Source: Phycisphaeraceae bacterium (GTDB taxonomy: Bacteria > Planctomycetota > Phycisphaerae > Phycisphaerales > UBA1924). From it: a stretch of DNA of 64,000 bases. The stretch spans positions 744,001 through 808,000 of the forward strand of contig JACKHC010000001.1 in the NCBI GenBank assembly GCA_020639235.1. Reading direction: 5' to 3'. Below the pieces are notes generated by a model that was not told the DNA's origin, ran no database searches, and saw only the letters and a program-made list of their open reading frames with translations. Below, piece after piece: positions 40,374 to 47,053 of the stretch. Each line of letters starts with the position of its first letter. The first letter of the stretch is position 1. Both the position numbers and the translations under genes were made by a program.

Positions 40374-41525
40374 ATGAAGGTCATCTGCGATCGAGCCGCC
40401 CTGCGCGAAATCGTCAATCTCATCTCGGGCGTTGTCGCCACGCGCACCCCCAAGCCCCAGCTCACCGGCGTCCGCATCACCGCCTCCAAGAAGGGCGGCA
40501 CGGGTGTGCTCGCCTTCGCCGGCACCGACGCCGAGGTCTCCCTCCGCACCGCGACCACCCATGTCGAGGTCCAGAAGGAGGGCGAGGTGCTCATCCCGGC
40601 GGACAAACTCCGCCAGATCGTTTCCGCCGAGGATCAGGAGCCGACCCTCACCCTCACCTCCGACGCCGACGACCTCACGATCCGGGGTCAGGACGCGCGG
40701 TTTGTGATCCGTGGATTCCCGGCCGCCGAGTTCCCGGCGATGCCGGACTTCCCCGACGACTCCGACAGCGCCTTCTCCATGAAGCCCACGCAGATCGGTT
40801 CGCTCATCGCGCGCACGATCTTCTCGACGGCGCGCGAGAACTCGCGCTACGCGATCAACGGTGTGCTGCTGAACCGCAAGGGCAAGAAGATCGAGATGGT
40901 CGCCACCGACGGGCGCCGGCTCGCCATGGCCCGCGGCTCGGTCGAGGGCGGCGGGGGGGACGGCGAGGCGACCTGCATCATTCCGACCAAGGCGCTGAAC
41001 CTGCTGCTGAAACTCATCGACACCGCCGGGGCGGATGTCGATATCGCCATCACGGAGAACCAGTCGTTTTTCCGGTTGAAGGGCGATGAGGAGGGCTCCG
41101 AGACGCTGCTGGTTTCGAACCTCGTCGAGGGCACTTTCCCGCCGTACGAGGATGTGATTCCCAAGGATCAGGACAAGAAGGCGACCTTCGCGGTTGAGGT
41201 GTTGTCGTCTGCGGTGCGGCGCGCCGCGCTGCTGACGAACGAGGAGTCGCGCGGCGTGCGGATGGCGTTCAACCCGAAGGGGGAGAAGGCGCTGACGCTC
41301 TCGAGCCGCGCGCCGGAGATGGGCGAGGCCGAGATCAATGTCTCGATGGAGAAGTACGAGGGCGACCAGATCGAGATCGGCTTCAACCCGGCGTTCATCA
41401 CCGATGCGCTGAAGGTGCTCGACGGCGAGGAAGTGATCCTGGAGATGAAGGCCCCCAACAAGCCGGGGCTGATTCGTTCGGGTCAGAACTTCGTGTATGT
41501 CGTGATGCCGGTGAACTTGCAGTAA
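40374..41525 (+). CDS. dnaN: DNA polymerase III sliding clamp, beta subunit
   Basis: Ring-shaped processivity clamp of the replicase. The 383 residues show the three-domain clamp layout: MKVICDRAALREIVNLISGVVATRTPKPQLTGV opening, FSMKPTQIGSLIARTIFSTARENSRYAINGVLL at the start of domain 2, TDGRRLAMARG, FPPYEDVIPKD between domains, and the C-terminal LIRSGQNFVYVVMPVNLQ with the VMPv end that closes the peptide-binding pocket. A GAGGAAGGGAG purine stretch precedes the ATG, which removes 46 implausible upstream codons. dnaA and recF are not adjacent. Third-position base preference changes from C to G along this gene. Confidence 0.96.
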   Translation: MKVICDRAALREIVNLISGVVATRTPKPQLTGVRITASKKGGTGVLAFAGTDAEVSLRTATTHVEVQKEGEVLIPADKLRQIVSAEDQEPTLTLTSDADDLTIRGQDARFVIRGFPAAEFPAMPDFPDDSDSAFSMKPTQIGSLIARTIFSTARENSRYAINGVLLNRKGKKIEMVATDGRRLAMARGSVEGGGGDGEATCIIPTKALNLLLKLIDTAGADVDIAITENQSFFRLKGDEEGSETLLVSNLVEGTFPPYEDVIPKDQDKKATFAVEVLSSAVRRAALLTNEESRGVRMAFNPKGEKALTLSSRAPEMGEAEINVSMEKYEGDQIEIGFNPAFITDALKVLDGEEVILEMKAPNKPGLIRSGQNFVYVVMPVNLQ

Positions 41526-41954
41526 GCGGTTGGTGGTGGGGGGCGAAGAAAGAACTGGCCGGCCGGCCATTGTTGAAAGCAACGGGAACAGTTGCGCCGT
41601 TTCGTGGCGCGTGCGCCGGCGCGCTGGCAGCGCCGGTTGCCCTGGAGGGGAGTGACGCGGTCGGCGCGGCTTGGTCGTCGATCGGACCCGGGATTGATGA
41701 CGACGAGAGGCCGAGCGGAGACGCGTGTGCCCTCCGTAGTTCGTGCGGCCGGCGCGGGTTCGTGCGCTCAGGGGTGAGAGCACAAAGCACAGAACACAAA
41801 GCACAGATCAGGAAAGTGGCGATTGGAGCGGGGATCGGGCGGGGGCGAGATTTCTTGAGAGCGTGCGGCGATTCGAGACTGGGAGTGGGCGTGGTGTGCG
41901 CACGGACCGGAGCATTGCTTGCCGCGTCGCGGAGAGGCGGTGGCACCCGGCCGC
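41526..41954. other. Intergenic region after dnaN
   Basis: 429 bases without a supported gene. It includes GGCCGGCCGGCC near 41550 and one CTCTGTG-type repeat. Open frames here are short or antisense and show no protein-like pattern. Together with the skew switch in dnaN, it is a candidate part of the origin region, but no DnaA box cluster was visible. Confidence 0.5.
41776..41809. repeat. CTCTGTG-type short dispersed repeat, copy 3
   Basis: GAGCACAAAGCACAGAACACAAAGCACAG in near-repeat units; on the minus strand CTGTGCTTTGTGTTCTGTGC. Matches in style the copies after glyA and before mnmE, here in inverted orientation. Confidence 0.45.
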
Positions 41955-42461
41955 TCATCCCATTGTCGCGTCGGCCCACGAGCGGATCGTTTCGTGGTGG
42001 GGTGCCCAGGCGCTCCAGACGGACTCGGCCCAGGCGTACACCGCGCGTTCGTGCTGATCCGTGGTGGTCGTGGCCGCGATATCAAGGATGTTCATCGCGC
42101 CGGCGAACGACGGCGGCTCGAGCCAGTGGAATGTGGGTGCGCTGCGCACGGCGGCGCCGATGGCTTTGATGACGAATGATGGTTCCAGCCCGCGGTCGAT
42201 GAGCAAGTGCAGCGCGATGAGGTGGCCCGCGACGGACTGGATAGACCGGCGCGACTCGACGCCGGGGTGCGAGGCGGCGTAGGCGTCGACGGTGTGGCGG
42301 TGCCAGCGCGGGTTGCGCTGCTCGCCGTACTCGCGGCCCAGCACCTCGCAGTACACCGCCCAGCAGCCGGGCGAAGCGCCAATGTAGGCGTGCGTCGGGG
42401 CGTCGGTGGGCGGGAAGAGTCCGCCGCAGCCCGGGCAGGGTTGGAGTGGGGGAGTGGCCAT
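41955..42461 (-). CDS. DUF5946-like protein
   Basis: Soluble protein of 168 residues, function unknown. It starts with a zinc-ribbon-like knuckle (CPGCGGLFP) and continues with PTHAYIGASPGCWAVYCEVLGREY, RWHRHTVDAYAASHPG and SRRSIQSVAGHLIALHLLIDRGL. I recognise this as the DUF5946 pattern, whose members keep the CPGCG, GASPxCW, DxYxxxHPG and RRSIQSVxxHLxxL blocks. These conserved His and Cys residues suggest metal binding. The gene stands alone; its promoter would lie in the 40 bases shared with the divergent zinc-ribbon gene. Confidence 0.8.
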   Translation of the reverse strand: MATPPLQPCPGCGGLFPPTDAPTHAYIGASPGCWAVYCEVLGREYGEQRNPRWHRHTVDAYAASHPGVESRRSIQSVAGHLIALHLLIDRGLEPSFVIKAIGAAVRSAPTFHWLEPPSFAGAMNILDIAATTTTDQHERAVYAWAESVWSAWAPHHETIRSWADATMG

Positions 42462-42501
42462 TGATGGATCGTAATCAGTCTCAGCGCTCTAGACTTCCGT
42501 C

Positions 42502-43071
42502 ATGGCGAGCGACCGGGTCAATGTGGCGGGTGTCATGATGTCGCGAGAAGAGGAGGCAGAGGTCGAAGCCGAGCGCGAACGGTTGTATGGGCCGAAGTGT
42601 CGGACATTGCCGAGATGGCCGTTCATCACCCGATCCGATGCGACGAGTTTTGTCGCGCGTTTCTTTGAGACACTGGCATACGAGTCGGTTCTGTCTCCTA
42701 CAAGCGGACGGGACTCGGCAGCCAGCCGGCGCTTTCGTCGTATTTATCTGCCATTGCTCGTGCTGTTTGGCCTTCTGATTGCGACGATGCTTGTCCTGTC
42801 GCCTTTGGTGATTACCGTTGCCAACAGTAATGGAGCGATCATCGTCCGAGTGATGGCGGTTGTCGGCATTCTGATCTGGATTTCGGCGTTCTTAGGACTG
42901 AAAGTCTGGGTGAATGTGTCAACGCACAGGACTCAGTGCCGCCATGCGATGCGCAACCTGGGGTGGTGCATCTGTACGAAATGCGGCTATCTCATCGGAC
43001 GCAACTGCCCGATGAGTTGTCCCGAGTGCGGTCTCCTTCAGTACGACTTGAGAGTCAATGATGACGAGTGA
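42502..43071 (+). CDS. Membrane protein with C-terminal zinc ribbon (tandem paralogue 1)
   Basis: Function unknown. The 189-residue protein opens with a conserved lead VNVAGVMMSREEEAEVEAER, has two membrane helices (about 80-103 and 113-137), and closes with a four-Cys ribbon, CICTKCGYLIG ... CPECG. It is thus a mirror image of the N-terminal ribbon proteins at 6-8 kb. Its 3' end overlaps the next gene by 14 bases; the two encode the same lead and ribbon and so are a tandem duplication. Base composition is less GC-rich than the surrounding core genes. Confidence 0.7.
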   Translation: MASDRVNVAGVMMSREEEAEVEAERERLYGPKCRTLPRWPFITRSDATSFVARFFETLAYESVLSPTSGRDSAASRRFRRIYLPLLVLFGLLIATMLVLSPLVITVANSNGAIIVRVMAVVGILIWISAFLGLKVWVNVSTHRTQCRHAMRNLGWCICTKCGYLIGRNCPMSCPECGLLQYDLRVNDDE

Positions 43072-43522
43072 CCGCATCAAAGTCGCCGGCGTGATGATGT
43101 CGCGCGAGGAAGCGGCGGAGGTCGAGGCCGAGCGGAAACGACGGTTCGGACCACGCTACCGGTCGTTGATGCCGAGTAATGACCCGAACAGCCCGCCGGT
43201 GGTTGTGTTCATCGTTCCGATTGTCTTGTTGGCGATTGGCGCTTGTGTTGCAACAAGCGTCTTCCAGTTCGCGTTGTTTGAGTCTGGCATGCCCGACCCG
43301 GTGATCCGTGTTGTGATTGCACTGAGTTTCCTTGTGGTTGCGACCGGACCTGTGTTGTGGATCGCGCGAGTCCGCTACCGCAGAGAGTGTAGAGAAGCGA
43401 TGCATCGAATCGGATGGCGCATCTGCACCAATTGCGGCTATGTCATCGGTCGGGGCGCACCAGCCGTCTGCCCCGAGTGCGGCACCGCATACGAATGGGC
43501 CGCCGCTCAATCCCGCGATTGA
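43058..43522 (+). CDS. Membrane protein with C-terminal zinc ribbon (tandem paralogue 2)
   Basis: Function unknown. The 154 residues have the same arrangement as the gene before it: lead IKVAGVMMSREEAAEVEAER, two membrane helices (about 46-68 and 81-103), then RICTNCGYVIG ... CPECGTAYEW. The loop of about 35 residues between lead and first helix is shorter than in paralogue 1, the main difference between the copies. It starts inside the end of paralogue 1 (ATG-ATG, 14-base overlap) and its own 3' end overlaps the convergent methyltransferase gene by 16 bases. Confidence 0.7.
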   Translation: MMTSDRIKVAGVMMSREEAAEVEAERKRRFGPRYRSLMPSNDPNSPPVVVFIVPIVLLAIGACVATSVFQFALFESGMPDPVIRVVIALSFLVVATGPVLWIARVRYRRECREAMHRIGWRICTNCGYVIGRGAPAVCPECGTAYEWAAAQSRD

Positions 43523-44460
43523 TCCGCTAACCGTTCCTTCGTCTTCTTCCCCACATTCCGCGGCGCGAAGATCGCCGTCGTGTGCACGGTCGGCGTGTCC
43601 TTCTTGACGCGCACGGGCCCCGCCTTGATGCGCTCGAACGCCGAGACGGCGTTGTCTTTGGAGTATTCGATGCCGATGGCGCGGCGGCCCAGTTCGTGGG
43701 CAATCAATCCGGTCGTGCCGGAGCCGAGGAACGGGTCCATCACGAGGTCGCCCTCGTTGGAGCACGCGCGGATGACGCGCTCGAGGTACACCTCGGGGAT
43801 CTGGTTGTCGTGGTTGTGGCGGCGTTCGGCGTTGTTGCCCTGGATGCGCCCCCAGTACTTGCCGTACCAGACATCCATGGGGAGGCGCATGCCGCTTGTG
43901 CCTTCCTTCTTGTTGAAGGTGCGCGGGTCGAAGTAGGTGGTGGCGCGGTCGGAGGGTTCGAGGATGTCCTGGGTGTTGAAGGTTCGGTCTTTGCGTGATT
44001 TGGCGAAGTAGAGCGCGTGGACTTTGGAGTTGATGAAGCGGCCCGAGGTGTTCTGGCCGAAGCGGTAGTGCCAGATGCACCAGTTGACCATGTGCAGGCC
44101 GCGGGATTTGAGATGGACGACGATCTCGGCGGCCCAGTCGTCGGGGATGTTGACCCACATCGAGCCGCGATCCGTCAGCGCACCGACACACAAGTCAAGC
44201 CAGTCGTAAGTAAACCGCAGGTACTCATCGTCCGGCATGTCGTCGTCCCACTTGTCGTAGGCGCGCTTCCAGTTGAAGGGCGGGTCGGCGAAGATGAGGT
44301 CCACTTGCGACCGTTGGACTTCTTCGATCTGCGGCAACACTTCGCGGCAATCACCCACATAGACGCGCAGATCGGGATTGCTCAGCGTTTTGAACGGCTT
44401 GAGCGCGCTCCCGTTGGATGGAGCGCGTTTCGTGGTTGATTTTTTGGTGGTGGTTGCCAT
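43507..44460 (-). CDS. Orphan DNA N4-cytosine/N6-adenine methyltransferase
   Basis: SAM-dependent DNA methyltransferase of 317 residues. The catalytic motif IV DPPF (59-62, in IFADPPFNW) comes before the SAM-binding motif I DPFLGSGTT (242-250), the beta-class order seen in CcrM/HinfI-type and many restriction-modification enzymes. The N-terminal 20 residues are Thr/Lys-rich and likely disordered. No restriction endonuclease lies beside it, so it is an orphan, perhaps regulatory. Whether it methylates A or C, and its target site, cannot be told from sequence by eye. I use the ATG at MATTTKKS; there is no clear Shine-Dalgarno. Confidence 0.88.
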   Translation of the reverse strand: MATTTKKSTTKRAPSNGSALKPFKTLSNPDLRVYVGDCREVLPQIEEVQRSQVDLIFADPPFNWKRAYDKWDDDMPDDEYLRFTYDWLDLCVGALTDRGSMWVNIPDDWAAEIVVHLKSRGLHMVNWCIWHYRFGQNTSGRFINSKVHALYFAKSRKDRTFNTQDILEPSDRATTYFDPRTFNKKEGTSGMRLPMDVWYGKYWGRIQGNNAERRHNHDNQIPEVYLERVIRACSNEGDLVMDPFLGSGTTGLIAHELGRRAIGIEYSKDNAVSAFERIKAGPVRVKKDTPTVHTTAIFAPRNVGKKTKERLADQSRD

Positions 44461-44514
44461 TGAGGGGGATAGCGTAGCGCATCGCGCATCGCGGCGCAAG
44501 TCGAAATGGGGGGA

Positions 44515-45171
44515 TCAGGTCGTGCCGTAGAGGCGGTCGCCGGCGTCGCCCAGACCGGGTCGGATGTAGCCGCGTTCGTCGAGGCCGCGATCGAGTGCGG
44601 CGGCGTAGATTTTCACGTCCGGGTGGTGCTCGCCGAGCGTGGTGACGCCCTCGGGCGAGGCGACGAGGGCGATCATGCGGAGGTCATCGGCGCCGGCTTC
44701 GCGGAGCATGGTGAGTGCCGCCACCGCCGACCCACCGGTCGCCAACATGGGGTCCACGAGGATGACGGGCCCGGCGTTGAGGTGCTTGGGGAGTTTTGAG
44801 AGGTAGGAGATGGGCTTGAGGGTTTTCTCGTCGCGTGCGAGGCCGAGGTGCCCGACGCGTGCTTCGGGCATGACTTCGAGGATGGCGTCGGCCATGCCGA
44901 GCCCGGCGCGGAGGACGGGGACGACGGTGATCTGCGCGTTGATGCGCGAGCCGGTGGTTTGCTCGAGGGGTGTGTCGACCTGGATGCGCTCGGCGTGGAA
45001 GGTGCGTGTGACCTCGAAGACCATGAGGGCCGCGATCTGGCGCATGAGGGACCGGAAGGCCATGAAGCCGGTGGTCTTGTCGCGCATGAGGGTGAGTTTG
45101 TGCTGGATGAGCGGGTGGTCGAAGACCACGAGATTGGGGTAGTGGGTCTTTGGGGATGGGGCCGGCGGCAT
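44515..45171 (-). CDS. upp: Uracil phosphoribosyltransferase
   Basis: Pyrimidine salvage enzyme: uracil plus PRPP gives UMP. The 218 residues contain the type I PRTase loop VILVDPMLATGGSA (PRPP-binding motif), the early block FDHPLIQHKLTLMRDKTTG, VVPVLRAGLGMADAI and the C-terminal uracil-specific GLGDAGDRLYGT. The open frame continues well upstream, but the ATG at MPPAPSP matches the usual length and start of Upp. No Shine-Dalgarno is obvious. It is monocistronic by position: the methyltransferase gene follows after 54 bases and the tRNA-Ala gene lies upstream on the other strand. Confidence 0.96.
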   Translation of the reverse strand: MPPAPSPKTHYPNLVVFDHPLIQHKLTLMRDKTTGFMAFRSLMRQIAALMVFEVTRTFHAERIQVDTPLEQTTGSRINAQITVVPVLRAGLGMADAILEVMPEARVGHLGLARDEKTLKPISYLSKLPKHLNAGPVILVDPMLATGGSAVAALTMLREAGADDLRMIALVASPEGVTTLGEHHPDVKIYAAALDRGLDERGYIRPGLGDAGDRLYGTT

Positions 45172-45254
45172 GGTGGGCTCAGCGTACCGCGCCGGGGAGG
45201 GACGCCCGGGAACCGCGATTTGGCGGGGGTGGGGGGCGTCGGGGGTTGATTGGC

Positions 45255-45282
45255 TTGACGGTTTGGCGTGATCGGATAGTGT
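45255..45282 (+). promoter_or_regulatory. Probable sigma70-type promoter for tRNA-Ala
   Basis: TTGACG, 16 bases, TAGTGT, with the expected start about 48 bases before the tRNA gene. Both boxes match the consensus at four or five of six positions. Confidence 0.5.
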
Positions 45283-45336
45283 TGTCTTCCCGGCGATGGT
45301 GGAGGTGGGCCTCCCGAACGCCGACAAGTTGGATAT

Positions 45337-45409
<73 letters not shown>

Positions 45410-45419
45410 CTACGCGGGA

Positions 45420-45450
45420 ACGCCTGACCTGAGACGGGTCGGGCGTTTTT
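45420..45450 (+). terminator. Rho-independent terminator after tRNA-Ala
   Basis: CGCCTGACC and GGTCGGGCG pair over nine bases (one G-T), followed by TTTTTGATT. It lies 11 bases past the tRNA end. Confidence 0.88.
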
Positions 45451-45498
45451 GATTCCGGGTCGGCGGGGCGGCGATGGCCTGGTTCGGGCGGGCGGCGG

Positions 45499-45526
45499 TT
45501 GACAGGCGGGCGGGGCCCCATATTGT
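45499..45526 (+). promoter_or_regulatory. Probable promoter of the Rrf2 regulator gene
   Basis: A perfect -35 TTGACA, 16 bases, then TATTGT as the -10. Transcription would begin around 45533, inside the palindrome listed next, and about 35 bases before the ATG. Confidence 0.6.
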
Positions 45527-45528
45527 AT

Positions 45529-45540
45529 ATGGATGTCCAT
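45529..45540. promoter_or_regulatory. Palindrome at the Rrf2 start site, candidate operator
   Basis: ATGGA-TG-TCCAT, a perfect inverted repeat over the expected transcription start, placed where an autorepressor would bind. A related but wider repeat, TGGAT-6-ATCCA (46124-46139), lies between the nos promoter and the cytochrome gene. That the Rrf2 protein binds either is inferred. Confidence 0.4.
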
Positions 45541-45567
45541 TAAATCGGGCCAGATCGGATGTAGGGC

Positions 45568-46026
45568 ATGATTTCCCAGACCGGCGAATATGCGCTCCGG
45601 GCGGCGGTATTTCTGGCCCGCCACGGGGTGGACGCGACGGTTTCGGCGCAGCAGATCGCCGAGCGGACGCGGATTCCCGTGGGGTACCTGCAGAAGATTC
45701 TCCGGCAGTTGTCCCGGGCCCATCTCCTGTCATCGCAGCGGGGTAGCGGCGGCGGATTCGCGCTGGCCAAGGTGCCGTCGGCGATCAGCGTTCTGGATGT
45801 GCTTCGTGCGGTCGATGCGGATATTCAGCGGATTTCTCGGTGCCCGCTGGGCATCAAGGGGCATCAGAAACTGTGCCGCCTGCATCGCCTGCTCGACGAG
45901 CAGTACGCGCAGGCCGAGCGGATTTTCGGGTCGACCAGTCTCCTGGCCCTGGCCGAGGAGCTGGAGGATGATGAGGCGGGGTGCCGCGGCGTGATCCCGG
46001 CCCCGACCGTGACCCGGCCGGGCTGA
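45568..46026 (+). CDS. Rrf2-family transcriptional regulator
   Basis: Winged-helix repressor family that often senses NO, nitrite or iron-sulfur status. In 152 residues the N-terminal DNA-binding domain is classic: MISQTGEYALRAAVFLARHG, SAQQIAERTRIPVGYLQKILRQLSRAHLLSSQRGSGGGF. In the sensor region it has Cys92 and Cys103 (RCPLG ... KLCRL) and a later Cys139, which differs from the usual three-Cys [2Fe-2S] spacing (C-x7-8-C-x5-C), so a cluster is possible but not certain. It sits directly upstream of the nos genes in the same direction, suggesting that it controls N2O reductase expression and possibly its own. Confidence 0.9.
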   Translation: MISQTGEYALRAAVFLARHGVDATVSAQQIAERTRIPVGYLQKILRQLSRAHLLSSQRGSGGGFALAKVPSAISVLDVLRAVDADIQRISRCPLGIKGHQKLCRLHRLLDEQYAQAERIFGSTSLLALAEELEDDEAGCRGVIPAPTVTRPG

Positions 46027-46082
46027 GCGGGGGGGCGGGGGGCGGGGGGCCTGGAGCTTTCGGGCGATTGAAATGGACCTGC

Positions 46083-46111
46083 TTGACCACTTTCAAAGGG
46101 CTCGGTATGCT
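46083..46111 (+). promoter_or_regulatory. Probable promoter of the nos operon
   Basis: TTGACC, 17 bases, TATGCT: ideal spacing and five and four matches to the consensus. Transcription would start near 46118, just upstream of the inverted repeat TGGAT-AAGTTG-ATCCA (46124-46139), which could be an operator. The first codon of the cytochrome gene follows about 58 bases later. Confidence 0.6.
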
Positions 46112-46175
46112 GGGGTTTGATAATGGATAAGTTGATCCACATAGCCATTGAATCCAGTCGTTGCGAGGATCGATC

Positions 46176-46994
46176 ATGAGCGGCACCAAGGATCACAAAG
46201 CGGCGAGGGCGGACGCGTATCGGGGGGTCGCGGCGATGGTGGGCGCGTTGGTGGTGCTCACCCCGATCGCGATGTTCGGCGTGGTGGCGCTGGCCCTGCC
46301 CAAGGCGGGAGCGCACCCCTTGAGCGAGGTTGCTGCGAGGCTCGGGACGGAGCCGGCGCGCCTGGTGGTGGGTGAGATTGTGTATCGCAACCATTGTGCG
46401 CTGTGCCACGGCAAGACGGCGGACGGCGTGGCGCATCTGGGCAAGCCGCTGCGCAACAGCGAGTTCGTCCAGTCGCGTTCCGACGACGCGTTGTTCGGCG
46501 TGATCGCGCGGGGTCGGATGCCGGGCGATCCCGAGAACACGACGGGCACCGCGATGCCCGCGCGCGGCAACACGGGGGCGTCGGACGATGAGCTGCGGAG
46601 CGTGGTCGCGTATCTGCGGATGATTCAGGACCCGTCCGAGCCGTTCGCATCGCTGGACGATTGGGCGAAGCCGGCGCCGGGTTCTTCGGCGCTTGCTGGG
46701 ATTGACTCGGTGGGACACGACGCGTTCATCGCGTCGTGCTCGCCGTGTCACGGCACGCAGGGCGAGGGTCGCGAGGGGCTCGGCAAGGCGCTGCGCGGGA
46801 GCGAGTTCGTCGCTTCTGTGAGCGAGGCGGACCTCATCAAGTTCGTCAAGACCGGGCGTCCGAGCTGGGACGAGGCGAATACGACGGGGCTCGACATGCC
46901 GCCCAAGGGCGGCAACCCGGCGCTGAGCGACGACCAGATCAAGGTGATCGTCTCGTACATCCGCAACCTCCACGAAACACAAGGCGGGCAATGA
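46176..46994 (+). CDS. Membrane-anchored diheme cytochrome c of the nos cluster
   Basis: Likely electron donor or relay to NosZ. The 272-residue protein has one N-terminal membrane helix (about 17-40) as anchor, then two class I cytochrome c domains with CALCH (74-78) and CSPCH (188-192). Candidate axial methionines are in RGRMPGD and TAMPARG for the first domain and LDMPPKGG for the second. The two domains are alike in sequence, so the protein arose by internal duplication. The ATG has GAGGA 8 bases upstream. It starts the nos operon, 60 bases before nosZ. Confidence 0.88.
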   Translation: MSGTKDHKAARADAYRGVAAMVGALVVLTPIAMFGVVALALPKAGAHPLSEVAARLGTEPARLVVGEIVYRNHCALCHGKTADGVAHLGKPLRNSEFVQSRSDDALFGVIARGRMPGDPENTTGTAMPARGNTGASDDELRSVVAYLRMIQDPSEPFASLDDWAKPAPGSSALAGIDSVGHDAFIASCSPCHGTQGEGREGLGKALRGSEFVASVSEADLIKFVKTGRPSWDEANTTGLDMPPKGGNPALSDDQIKVIVSYIRNLHETQGGQ

Positions 46995-47053
46995 GGCCCG
47001 ATGCGGGTTTGCTCCATCACGTTCAATCACACCGTTTGAGAAGGAACAGAGCC

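Noticed and set aside
46112..46140. An FNR/NNR-type box upstream of the nos cytochrome gene (two TTGAT elements)
   Set aside because: The FNR consensus needs TTGAT-4-ATCAA as an inverted pair; here the TTGATs are direct repeats 17 bases apart.
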